This document shows positions 47,536 to 57,670 of a stretch of 64,000 nucleotides of DNA, one piece after another. How positions within the stretch are numbered: the first letter of the stretch is position 1; each line of letters starts with the position of its first letter. The stretch is from Bryoerythrophyllum caledonicum (taxonomy: Eukaryota > Streptophyta > Bryopsida > Pottiales > Pottiaceae). The stretch spans positions 6,365,989-6,429,988 of the forward strand of contig OZ020518.1 of the NCBI GenBank assembly GCA_963971425.1, in the 5' to 3' direction. Under the pieces are notes generated by a model that was not told the DNA's origin, ran no database searches, and worked only from the letters and a program-made list of their open reading frames with translations. The translations under genes were made by a program, and so were the position numbers.

Positions 47536-50031
47536 TAGGATCTCGGATTTCGTGGAGGGTGAGCAGTCTGGCCGAAAGGATGTAGAGACTACCTTCGTTC
47601 GCGACAAGAACGACCCCACAAACGTCGACGAGAAGACGCACTATCGGTGGAACTGCCACATGGAGTACCAATGGTAAGTAAATCGCGACCTCTGATATCA
47701 CGATATGCACGGTAGATCTGCTTATCGGTTGTGCCGTTACATCTCTTCAGTACCGCATGTATCTCTAATGGTCAACGCGGATAAGCAGATGGCGTTGTCA
47801 ATACGGTCCCGTAGACAACACGGACAAGATCCAAGCTATCACGCCCGAAATGACACCAACGCCATCGAAATACAATCACAAAGGGAAACAACTTACGTCC
47901 GGCACTGGCCAGAAAGGCCCTCGTGCCACTGATGCGAAGGAGGGGGGCTCTATGAAAGTGGGCTGCCAATGTCGATTCTACGTAAAGAGGTACTATTTTC
48001 TGCCATATATCGCCGAGATAGGGTACTTTTGCTCGGAACATGTCGGCACACAAGGCCTCATCGTCCACGATAAGGACAATGTGCAGAGGGGAAAGCTCCA
48101 CTTTCGGAAGTACATATCGGAGGAAGTAAGGCTTTGGGTTCTGAGGCAATTTGAAGAGCAAGTTCCGATGGCAGCTATAATGCAGAAGCACCAGAAGCTG
48201 GTACTGAAGGCACGGGATGAGGGCACTCTTACGCCTTCTCGGGATTGTTTCCTTAGCATGGAGGACATCCGCAACATATGCGGAGTCCGTGCGCAAGAAC
48301 TATACAAGTAACACGACAACGACGCTGAGAGTGTGAGAATGTAGGTCCGAGAAAACCGAGGTACGGTTTTTTACTACCAAGACCCGGGCAGCAAGGTCGA
48401 CGGAGTGTTGAATGCCGATAACGTACCCTTCGTAATTGGGATTCAAACCCCATTTCAGACGCACATGATGCTGAAATACAGTCACGATAACATTATTGCT
48501 ATAGACGGGACATTCGCAACGAACAACAAAAAGGTACACATACCTTTACCGTGCTCCATGTAGGGTCCGTAAAAAAATTAGGAGCACTCATTCTCATACC
48601 GCTTAATTTCTTGCTTGCGTGTCCAGTATCCGCTCTTCACGATGATGGAATTCGACGAGTGGAGAAACGGTGTTCCACTGGCTTTCGTGATCACTGCGAA
48701 ATCCAAACAAGCAGATCTCGTGCCTTGGATGCGCGCTCTGAAGCAGAAGTTGGTGCAGATAAGGCCGGACTAGAGATCCACTGCCTTTGTACTTGACGAC
48801 GCCGATAATGAGATCAACTCTCTTCGGTAAGCAATTTAGCATTCTTAAGTTATCGGGTGACGGGCTTCAGCGAGTTGTACTTATCGGCTTGTCGGGTTAT
48901 CGCAGGGAGGTTTGGCCGCACTCGCATCTATTTCTATGTCTCTGGCATGTTCGTCGAGCGTGGCAGAAGAATGCATGTGCTAAGTTGAAAGACATGGAGA
49001 CGAGGGCCGGAGCCTTGCAAATTGTGGGTTCACTTATGTACGTATCGGAGACACCTAGTGACTTCCAAGACCCTTCGGCGCGAGCTCCCGGCGATAAGGT
49101 GTGGAATTTGGTAGAGTGGGTGCGACACATTTACGGCGAAGCTAAGGCTCTCTTGCGAGACGCTGATGCATACTGGAAGTACTTCGACAAGGAATGGCTC
49201 CCGAAAATCAAAATGTGGGTTGTGGGAGACCGGAAAATCCCCCATGCTCGCCAGGACACCATTGCAGCGATCGAATCATACCATTCTAACATGAAAGCAG
49301 TGCTCCGGCAATCCAAAAGGAAGCTTATCGGCCGAAGGATGGACTCGCTTATTTATGAGCTCACTGGAAATGTCATCGAGAAGTATGATTATAGTCACTG
49401 GTGTAAGCTAAACGGTTTTATAAAGAACAAGAGGCAGCGGCAGATCATGGTCAATGCAATCAACCAAGCAAATACAATTCCCGATAATATGGTCACCTTG
49501 CCCGAGTCGTCGGGAGGTCCTGCATACGTTAAATCCTCGAATAAGAGACACATTACGTATGCGGTATACAATCCATGCACCGAATGGGCCATCTGCCAAT
49601 GTGTTCATTCCCAGAAAGGTAACATCTGTAAGCACCAGGTTAAGGTCCTGAAAATGACAAGACCTGACCTGGCCGAGGGAAAAATTGCTAGATATCTAGG
49701 CTCCCTTCACGGCACAATCCAAGGAGGAATGACGAATCTTCTCCGCCAAGACAATGGTCGACACCCGAATACCGAGGGCTTCCCCGATAATGATGTCCCC
49801 TCCGATACCGGAGCCGGAGATGTAACCCCAGTGGCTTCCAACCTTCGAGAATTAGGCGAGACATGGGCATGCGACTTTGATCGTATGCATCAGCTTGTCC
49901 TGAAGCTACTCGAGAAGGCTTATCGCCAACCGTTGCTAGCAAGGCACTTGGATGCAGCTTTGCGTTACACCGATGCCACCCTCTCAAGGTTGGAGGCCGA
50001 AATCGAAGCCGGAATGCTTCATCCACTCTAG
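47153..50031 (+). pseudogene. MULE transposase (DDE, SWIM zinc finger), disrupted
   Basis: Catalyses cut-and-paste transposition of the element. The order is: MEFLDLNLPIQ start (47,153); a basic linker; an N-terminal Cys/His module KVGCQCRFYVKR...YFCSEHV (about 47,955-48,050) of the FAR1/WRKY-GCM1 kind; AIDGTFATNN with catalytic D at 48,504; a GT-AG intron 48,534-48,626; VLDDADNEINSLR with the second D near 48,795; an intron 48,827-48,905; WPHSHLFLCLWHVRRAW; AIESYHSNMK with catalytic E at 49,273; and the SWIM motif CQCVHSQKGNICKH near 49,597-49,638. The C-terminus ends GMLHPL at 50,031. Damage: TAA at 48,309, TAG at 48,342 and TAG at 48,771, plus a frame change before about 47,850. The catalytic residues survive, so the loss is recent. 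A 414-codon frame remains open from 48,787. Confidence 0.88.
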
Positions 50032-50547
50032 GATATAGCTGCACCGCTCCCCACAAATAAAGACGGCCTTGGAATGAGGCTCCGAAGGTTGCATGACTTC
50101 TTGGATTCCAGAGGTTTTCGGGTGAGGTCCGTTCCAGCTAGCAAAAGACTACTTCAAGAAACGACTTAGGTTATCGGCTCCGATGTGGATGAGTATAAAG
50201 GGCAGAGGATTTCAGCTGCAAACCTGCGTTGATAACCATTAGTAATCTTATCGGTGGAATACTGCCGATAAGATGCTCTTAGATTAAGTTCCATGCATCG
50301 GCTGAAATTTCCACTGAAGTGATATTTCTTTAGTTTGAAAGTTAAAACTCAACATTCAACATAATCAGCAAAGACTGGATTTTAAGTTTCGCTTACAAGC
50401 CTCTGTAAGGGGGTCCCAAAATCCGTTTACGTACGCTATTGAAAAAATTGTCATTTACAATGAATGAAATGTACAACATCGGCATCCTATTAATCTGTAC
50501 AAATTCCTGGAGTCTATCGGCTGTGTACAACACCCCCCCCTTATCGC
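50032..50547. terminator. Convergent 3' spacer of the MULE with a perfect hairpin
   Basis: It lies between the 3' ends of the transposase (+) and protease (-) genes. ATCTTATCGG (50,245-50,254) and CCGATAAGAT (50,265-50,274) form a perfect 10-bp stem with a 10-base loop, built from the element's own dispersed word. A role in 3'-end formation or protein binding is inferred from position only. Confidence 0.45.
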
Positions 50548-53489
50548 CTACTTCTTCGTCTTGGTGGTGCCCTTCGGTTTTCTCGGTTTTTTCGGGCTTT
50601 TCGGCTCGGTTGACTTCTTCCGCCTTCTGAGATGAACTGGTGGGTTTGTGAGCACGTTGAATCCCTGAAGTGCACGATCCCCCACTGTCTCCGAAATACC
50701 GAGAACTGGGACTTCCTTCTTCTTCGCCATCTCTGTATCGGCTTCCACGACAACTACGTCCGGACTTCCGCTTCCGAACTCCACCGTATCCTGACCACAT
50801 AGATTAAGGGCATCGTGGAACGGAAGCGGTGCGACAATCTCCGTGTAGAGCGCTTGTATGAACCATCGGTACGACTTCTTCCCGTCCCAGTCCAAATATT
50901 TTGTCCCCATTGTCACTGTCTTCTCCTCCGCCTCTTTGCGCCCACCACGTGCGATAAGGTACTGCCAGAAGGCCAAGCCTGCCATGAAACCACACTCCCA
51001 GCTTTCTTTTTGATTAGGCAGTGGCAACCTTATTGGCGATCGACTCTGCCATTCAGTCCAACTTCAAAATCCGATCCTCACGCCCTTCGCGTTTGTCCAT
51101 CCCATGTGTACAAGGAAGATGAAGTTCTCCACTTCTTGACCCTTGTGCATGCCTTTCGCTGGGTCCAGGTGATACGTTCGCCTTTGCTCCACGACAAATA
51201 CGCTCCAGTGACCCTTATCGTGGTAAGGGACGATAAGGGTATTCGGCGTCTTGGTGGTGCTACGAAACGAGCGGCTGGGAAAGCTCACGATGTCATCCTA
51301 GTCCTTCCCTTCATCCGCCAGATAGCACTGCAAGGTCGCCGATAACCAGTTGTGCGTGTTATGATACTGGATTCGAACATGCTCCTTCGCCCTGTAGACG
51401 ACATGCCTATGGGGGAAATCTAGAAATGTGCCTTCCATTTCCCGCTTGTCCTTTAGCACGCAATGCCAGCCCTGTAGTGCAAGCGAGACATCCACGGCTT
51501 GCCGAAGGTCTGGACCGAAAAACCTCATACCTCCAGTCAGGTCCTTTGGGTGAATAAAACCAGGCCTGCAATTCAGAAGAAAGGGGATGTTTGACAACAG
51601 GTGCCGATAAACAACATGTGTCGGAGAACACGATAACATAAACGACGACACTCACCTTCGTTTTAGGACCTCCACAAAAATTCCGAGGTTCTTCTCTATC
51701 GTGGATGCGTCATGCTCCTCGGCTTTGCAGCAGAGCGAGGGCTCTTTGTCCCAGGAAACACCGTCTGAAGTACATACTCCGCGATTCTTCTCCAACATGC
51801 ACGTATTCGCCGCCTTCTGTTCTCCTCTAAAACCGTTTTGAACACGCTCTTCGAGTCCAGGATAAACCCAAATACTGGTCAACTGCGATTCCTATGCTTC
51901 CTTGATAAAGCACAATGCCAGTCTGATCTCCTCAGGGTCCATCTCCTTTGGAGAAGGTTTATCGGGCTCTAGCGGAGGAGCAGCCTGAACGGGTCCTAGC
52001 GGAGGAGCAGGCATATCGAGCTCTGGCGAAGGAGCAGGCTTATCGGGCTCAGATATCAGAACAGGGCTATCAGGATCTGGCGCTGAAGCAAGCTCAACGG
52101 GTTCTGGCGGACTGGCATGGTTGTGGGACTCTAGCGGGCTAGCAGGATTCTCAGGAATTTGGCAGGTTAGCAGGGTTCTCGGGATCTGGCGGACTAGCAA
52201 GGTTCTCGGGCTCTGGCGGAGGAGCAGGGTTATCGGGCCTTGGTGGAGAAGCATAATCGGAGTCCGGAGAGGGAGCCTTCTCTGGGATTGGATGACTTTC
52301 CAAGGGTGTCACGCAAGGCTCCTCGGAAACCACCGGGGGTCTGTCAGTAGAGTCCAGGTTTTCAATACCTTGACTCGACAGAGGGAACGATAGACGTTGG
52401 GGTTGCATGCTATGTTCCGTCTCCCCCGTAGCCCCGTGTACAACATCAAGACGAGGGGTGTCGAATTGAGATAACCCCACCGGTGTTTGTGAAGACTCCG
52501 GAATGCTGAGGGTATGGTCATTCATTGCTTGAGTCCACGAAAACTCCGTGTGAGGTGGGTTATCGGCGGGACTCACCGGTGACTTCATAGCTGTAGTAGC
52601 GGGCTCTTCATGGAGTGTATCGGGAACACCTCCCTGAAGTATTTCATCCCTAGGGTGCTCTTGTGCTTCCTCCAGACCCTTATCGGAGAATCCTTCATCC
52701 AGCGACTTATCGGAGAATCCTTCGTCATCGTTACTCCTCGGGTACTGATTCTGGATGCGGAATTCATTTGAGGTTCCCTCGTCCATGTGAAGAAGGGTGG
52801 CTGCACCCTCGAGGTCCCTTGTTCGGGTAGATGTCTCCCGCTGAACTTTGTCATGTGAAGTCACTGGATGCCCTTCTTGTCGATCCCACTCTGTCGTCAC
52901 CAGACGCGACACAACGTTCTTGCAATCTGCCTCTGCAAGTTCCCTTTCGCGTGCCCAGGTAGGGTCTACAGTGCCTACAAAAGGAATATCGTTTAGACAC
53001 GGGGTTATAACGGAAAAACCAAGAATGAAGAAGAAAACAGTAAGATGAATGACGGGGTTATCGGATAATCTTACGTGGAACGAAGCCGGCATACATGAAG
53101 TCCTGATCCTCCCTCGCCAAGCAGTTCTCGTCCAGGGTATTCCAGTGTTCGTAGGTACCTTTATCGGCAGCACACCACTGTCGAACGAAGTCCTCTGGGT
53201 GACTCCTTGCTATGTCCATGACAGTGCGAGCGTGGACCATTGCGATGAAGCGTATCACAGAATCTCATCCGCCGTGCTTATTGTCGCGGAGCCGCGAGAA
53301 CGCCTGCATTATCGGGAGGTGCTGTTCGGATGCATCCCTTCCGAAGAGGAAGGGACTCAGGACTTCGTACATTTGAGACGGCCCATCCCAATTTGTCTCT
53401 GGAGCGTCCACGTACATTGCAATGCTGGCAGGCCGGGGGATAACGCTAGGGTTGCACATATTCCGGCCCCTGAAAAACAACGGAGTCAC
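50548..53489 (-). pseudogene. MULE-encoded Ulp1/SENP-like (C48) cysteine protease, disrupted
   Basis: The family cleaves SUMO or related ubiquitin-like tags in the nucleus. Catalytic order H-D-Q-C is complete: KGHWSVFVV (H), TYHLDPAKG (D), PLPNQKESWECGF (Q and C), all within 50,930-51,250. Upstream, KDLTGGMRFFGPDLRQAVDV begins the protease exon after an acceptor at about 51,576; its donor partner is GTGAGT at about 51,655. Before it come a helical/acidic part (WARERELAEADCKNVVSR), a proline-rich linker of PAPPPEP/DPENPA-type repeats (51,950-52,260), and a first part with RGRNMCNPSVIPRP (53,460). The tail is Lys/Pro-rich and ends GTTKTKK. Damage seen: in-frame stops at 51,064, 51,298, 51,892 and 53,265 and a frame change in the linker at about 52,150. 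An intron at about 52,980-53,070 contains CGATAA words. It may begin further upstream with the 196-residue frame. Confidence 0.75.
51950..52260 (-). repeat. Proline-rich coding repeat in the protease linker
   Basis: About eight imperfect units of 30-36 bp of the form GGTTATCGGGCTCTGGCGGAG encode PEPDKPAPP-type phrases on the minus strand. Units containing TTATCGGG show how the dispersed word has spread within coding repeats. Confidence 0.75.
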
Positions 53490-53507
53490 GTTAGCCGATA
53501 AGGGACG

Positions 53508-53600
53508 GAAAGAGACGATAAGGGACGATAAGGGACGATAATGGACGATAATGGACGATAAGGGACGATAAGGGACGATAAGGGACGATAAGAGATGATA
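53508..53600. repeat. 10-bp minisatellite ACGATAAGGG
   Basis: About nine tandem units of ACGATAAGGG with rare G-to-T changes, between the 196-residue frame and the protease gene, probably in an intron or leader. Each unit contains the element-wide CGATAA word. Confidence 0.92.
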
Positions 53601-53630
53601 GGGGACAAGTCTGTGGGGAGAAGGGAAAAC

Positions 53631-54221
53631 TTAAACCCAAGAGAGCCCGTTGCAAACAAAGTAAGACTTCAATAGCATAGCTGGAGCCGGCGTCGGGAAA
53701 CGATCGATTCTGATCCGCGCTAGACGGTGCACGACCTCTCGAGCCTGATCAATGTTGTGCGTCCACGGCAGTGGGTGCACGAATGGTTGAAGAAATTCGT
53801 TCATCGCACAATACCCGAAGAGGTTGTTGAAGTCCCACCGAATAGCCTCTCTCTCCACCGACCTTTTGGCATCAAATTTCCGAATCTCGTTGGAGACTAA
53901 CTTCTCCCTTAACCACTTTGTGGTCTCCGCCTCGGTTGTATGCCTAGCTACATACTCGTCGCACTCCTTTTCGTGCGTCATGTATGCCCACGTTCCCATC
54001 ACTGCCTCTTTCCGAAGCTCTTCCGACGCACCGCTTACGTGATTCTTTGCCAGGTTGCAAAGGGTTGTCAGCTGTGGAAGCGAAACCTCGTTATCGGCGA
54101 AGCCGACCCCTTCGGAAATGCAGGCACCGAGAGCCTGGTAGAACTTGCCCTGGTGGCCTCCAGACTCCACCATATCCAAGACGTATTTGAACAGGTCATC
54201 TTCGTTCGATAAACTATCCAT
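53631..54221 (-). CDS. MULE accessory protein, 196 residues, unknown
   Basis: An uninterrupted frame with an ATG at 54,221 (MDSLSNEDDLFKYVLDMV) and a stop at 53,631. It is mostly helical, with acidic and aromatic residues (ESGGHQGKFYQALGACISEG, WDFNNLFGYCAMNEF, PFVHPLPWTHN). No domain is recognised. It ends just before the minisatellite and may be the first exon of the protease gene, or a separate protein. It starts 63 bp beyond the end of the upstream accessory frame. Codon use and the presence of TTATCGG match the rest of the element, so it belongs to it. Confidence 0.55.
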   Translation of the reverse strand: MDSLSNEDDLFKYVLDMVESGGHQGKFYQALGACISEGVGFADNEVSLPQLTTLCNLAKNHVSGASEELRKEAVMGTWAYMTHEKECDEYVARHTTEAETTKWLREKLVSNEIRKFDAKRSVEREAIRWDFNNLFGYCAMNEFLQPFVHPLPWTHNIDQAREVVHRLARIRIDRFPTPAPAMLLKSYFVCNGLSWV

Positions 54222-54283
54222 CGTGATCTTTCATTCTATTTCCTTATTCTATTTTTTGATTCCACTTCATTCTATTCAATCTT

Positions 54284-55657
54284 TCATTCTATACTATCGA
54301 GCAGACCATGCTTGAGGAGTAGGTACAGCGGCGTTATCGGTATCTTCCTTTCGAAGGAGAGGACCCTCCGAAGCGGGAAAATGCGCTCAGCGTCCTCCTG
54401 CGCCTGCCGTATCATTTCGGCCCTCTCCAACTCCAAATCTTGCTCCCTTCTACCTTTGATCGGCAGATTGAGGCGCTTATCGGGATTCACACCTTCTTTT
54501 TCGCCTGCCCAAAATATCGTGGCCATTGTCAGCGGCTATCGAAATTCCACCTGGGCCGAGGTTATCGGCCAGCCAATGTCAGAGTCGGAAGGTCTCTCGG
54601 CAATACTGGTCTCTATCAACCTCTATGCAGCCTCCGGGGCTCAAGGCCTTATCGCCGCAGCAGTCTCGTCTACAGACATTCCCGTCAGCCTTTTCGCCAC
54701 TGCTGGAGGTTTGACAGCTTTTGTCTTCTTCGTGGACTCTTCAAATCTTGCCTTCTTCGTGGCTTCTTCAGCTTTTGCCACCTTCTTCTTCGGTACAGCT
54801 TGTTTTGCACGCTCAGACTTCCGGTGCACGATGGATAAATCGCTCTCTCTCTTAGGCGCGAGTGCGGGCTTCCGGACCCTCGATACCGGGTTAACGGCAT
54901 CAGAACTCCTCGAGGCATCATCTCCGGACCGAAGAACGTCCTTATCGTCGTAAACAGCTTGAGTGCCTACGTTATCGGCCTCGTGATCTGTGTTGAGATC
55001 TCCTCCCGACTCTACCGACGAAGAAGTATCGTCACTGGAAACCGCTTTCGGGGGCGGAGGCCTTTTCCGTGAAGGCGCCGCGGTACGTTTCTGTGGACGG
55101 TTCTCCTCTGCCGCCTGTGCAACCCTCTTGCCGCGCTTATTTGGGACTCGACTCTTCTCCTCCTCCTCATTATCGGCAGCCTTCCGAGGCCTCCTCTTTG
55201 TGGCTATCGGCTCTATGGTGGCAAAAACCTCAATGGCTTCTTCCTCCGACCCGCAATCCCGAAGTCGTGCCACAAAGTTTGTCACATCCCTGACTCCCAA
55301 ATTGGGATACGACGGCATCTTCACGCCTTTCTTCCCCTTCCCTTCGCACAATGCATGGATGCGGTGGAGGTTGAACATGTGCTTCTGGTGCGTCGTGTTG
55401 CAATGTATGCACAGTATCTGCTTGGGGCCGGTTTGTCCAGCCGGTACGATGGGCGAGTCCGGAAGATGCAGCTCCAGGATAAGGTCCCTCGCCTCCATCA
55501 CCTCCCAACTATTGCGCCAAATGTGGTCATTCTCAATGACAAATAGCTACTCGATCCTCCCCGTTTCCTCGTTGTAGGTGGGCGGAATCCCTTTCCTAAT
55601 CTCCACCGGGATCTCATCAAATAATGGCTTGCAGAAACACACCGCCCGCTTTGGCAT
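54284..55657 (-). pseudogene. MULE accessory protein with CxxC-H-C finger and basic region
   Basis: The ATG at 55,657 gives MPKRAVCFCKPLFDEIP. Then follow ENDHIWRNSWEVMEARDL, a metal-binding-like CIHCNTTHQKHMFNLHRIHALC, then NLGVRDVTNFVARLRDCGSE. A long Lys/Arg/Glu-rich stretch with several nuclear-localisation-like clusters (KRGKRVAQ, RKRPPPPK) runs to 54,641. A further helical frame at 54,284-54,526 (REQDLELERAEMIRQAQEDA) is probably the last exon. The finger resembles BED-like or zinc-ribbon DNA-binding modules, so DNA or chromatin binding is plausible, but the function is unknown. One in-frame TAG (55,547) lies upstream of the finger; translation could still begin at a later ATG (55,501). 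Confidence 0.55.
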
Positions 55658-55724
55658 TTTTACGGTCCTGCAAGGTAGGACATTGCCGAACATGAAACCT
55701 TATCGCCCGAAACGATTATCGGAA

Positions 55725-55757
55725 ACCCTAAAACCCTAAAACCCTAAAACCTGGACG
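55725..55757. repeat. Short CCCTAAAA tract in MULE leader
   Basis: Three or four tandem copies of CCCTAAAA, an 8-mer variant of the plant telomere unit, in the leader upstream of the accessory gene. Such 'telo boxes' are known in plant promoters. Too short to be a former telomere. Confidence 0.6.
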
Positions 55758-56082
55758 GTTTGCAAAATATCCTACATCTTCACACAGCTTACTTTCCAAC
55801 GCCCCACATTTGAAATGGAATGGAAGAAGGACCGTGTGCATCACCGAAAAGAAATGGAAAGAAAGAATGACAGAGAACTTACCGAAATGGAATGAAATGA
55901 AAAGCATGAAAGGCAGGGAACTTACCGAAAAGTTCAGCCGGCGAATTCAAGGTTTTGAAGTAGCGATCGCAGAGCTTGGACTTCCTGGATATGTCGTTAG
56001 ACGGCAAAAAACACAGTTCAAAAGTGTTGAAAACGGTGCCGCCACACAAAATTTTGCCATGCCTGGTTTAGGGTTTCACGTT

Positions 56083-56125
56083 GATGGTGATGGTGATGGT
56101 GATGGTGATGATGATTATTTCCTAC
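56083..56125. repeat. (GATGGT)n microsatellite
   Basis: Four tandem GATGGT hexamers followed by GATGATGAT. On the minus strand, within the TIR-borne frame, it encodes a run of ten histidines. Confidence 0.85.
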
Positions 56126-56149
56126 GCCGCCTAAACTGAGTAGCCAGGA

Positions 56150-56791
56150 CCTACAATCTGAGGGAATGTAGGCGATAAGCTTGGATTGCTTCCTCTTTGA
56201 ATGGCGCACCCGAAGAACCTTGTGACCGTGTTTCTTCAGGTAGTTTGCAGGCGGGCCAAATCTAAACGCGGCATCAAGGTCCTCCACCCCCTTCTCACGC
56301 ACGCTAGCCGATTTCTTTCTCCCTTGACGCCTCCATTTCCTCCCTGCTCCCCCGTTATCCGCAACGGTTGGTGGCGCCGTCTCGCTAGATTTTCCATCAG
56401 ACCTGACCTGTATGGGGAGATTGAGATCAAGAAATTCCATTCACGCGCAGACAAGCACTTCCCTTCTCTTCACAATGATGGTGCGAAAGACGGCGTAATA
56501 CGAAACAATGTGGATGGCACTTCGCATCCGCCGAGAAGGGCGGGTCATTCTGGAGTATACGTGGCGCGGCGAGAAGGGGGTTTCGGTGATCCGAAGAAGG
56601 CGGGGGGAGAAGGGGCTATCGGCGAGAATGCCGATAAGGGATACGGGCAGCACGAAAAAATTGAGGGCGAAAGTGGACGTTATCGTGCAAAGAAGGCGAA
56701 AAGGTGCTTGGGGAGAAGGGCCACTCTTCGCGGTGTCAGGGCTAAAACCGGGCCTTGACACCGCGAACCCGGATTGACTGTAGTGACCGGG
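56150..56791 (-). repeat. MULE right terminal inverted repeat with duplicated first exon
   Basis: Reverse complement of the left terminal repeat with scattered differences and a ~100-bp deletion. It carries its own ATG (56,440) and the same start MEFLDLNLPIQ, then VREKGVEDLDAAFR and KKHGHKVLRVR, ending near SKRKQSKLIAYI. It therefore probably supplies the promoter for the minus-strand genes, and could express a short free N-terminal peptide. Confidence 0.8.
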
Positions 56792-56967
56792 AGTTTTGGG
56801 CATCAGCATGACCTATTGATTAGATTTACTTTATATGTTTGCCTTTATTTTTTCTTCAGTTAACAATGTTTTTCTAAAAATGCTTCCCTAAGAGGAAAGA
56901 GAGGAGATAGAAGTTGATATTTTTCTTTGCAGTGAAGTAGATCACTAGAAATTTCATACTTCCTTTT

Positions 56968-57160
56968 TGTGCACCAATGAAATACATGAGTAGTAATGAC
57001 AATCAATGCTCTTGGGCCCTACTCCATGCAAGCTAAAGCTCACCTGTAGTGCTCCAAATTTCCAAAATATTGATGGATGGTTCCCCCACACCTTTCCCAA
57101 GCCAAATCACCATGTGCATGTCGTCCCAATTACTAACATAAGACCATTAGATTTGAGATG
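56968..57160. repeat. Dispersed repeat, copy 2 (copy 1 at 15.27-15.46 kb)
   Basis: Direct-orientation match to 15,274-15,460, starting at a CACCAATGAAAT phrase and running through CTCTTGGGCCCTACTCCATG. It lies in the right flank of the MULE. The rest of 56,792-57,670 shows nothing recognisable. Confidence 0.65.
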
Positions 57161-57670
57161 ATATGCCAGTCACCTCCCTTTCATAAAAACTCAAACAAAT
57201 TATATGATGTTGTGGTAAACATTGCACGAACTTTGAGACATTCTAAAAAGATGCCTTTTAAGATGCAAAATTTCTTTATAATCGAACATTTTTTTTAAAA
57301 ATCATACCATTCATATATTAAAAAAAACATGCCTTATTATCTAGAGTAGTAGAATACAATAAATTCAACACATTTAAAATACAATTAAGCAATTTTTCCC
57401 TAACCATTAAAATATGCACTTCTTTACGACTATGGCTATTGCGCACAAAAATGTTAAGATTGTGGATTATTGAAGAGTTTGTCCTCAAATAAAGGTGGGT
57501 GCATAGTCAATGGTACAATTTAGCTTGTAGATTTTTGAGGCTATTTCAATGCATTTTCAACATTTCTAGGTAGAACTTGGTAATTACTTGGTCGATTAGA
57601 GAATGAAAATCTTCCTAACAAAGAGATGCAAGTGTGCTTCCTCTCCATGTCCTTCATCGTTGGTTTGTTC

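Larger units (their letters stand above)
46781..56791. mobile_element. Mutator-like DNA transposon (MULE) with transposase and Ulp1-like protease
   Basis: About 10 kb, bounded by inverted repeats beginning CCCGGTCACTACAGTCAATC. The flanks carry GGTTTTGGG (46,772-46,780) and AGTTTTGGG (56,792-56,800), a 9-bp target duplication with one difference, which is the size expected for MULEs. The plus strand encodes a DDE transposase with a SWIM zinc finger. The minus strand encodes a C48 (Ulp1/SENP) cysteine protease with a long proline-rich N-terminal part and two accessory proteins. This gene pairing is known from Kaonashi-type MULEs of plants. Three stops in the transposase and several in the protease gene make this copy non-functional as read, although good TIRs and target duplication suggest recent insertion. 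The hexamer CGATAA/TTATCG is scattered over the whole element. Confidence 0.92.

Noticed and set aside
54312-54953. 213-codon open frame on the plus strand
   Set aside because: It is antisense to the basic accessory protein of the MULE; the minus-strand frame has the finger, nuclear-signal clusters and a plausible start, and the plus frame has no recognisable domain.
55725-55757. CCCTAAAA repeats as evidence of a chromosome end
   Set aside because: Only three or four units, not the exact 7-mer, and embedded in a transposon leader.
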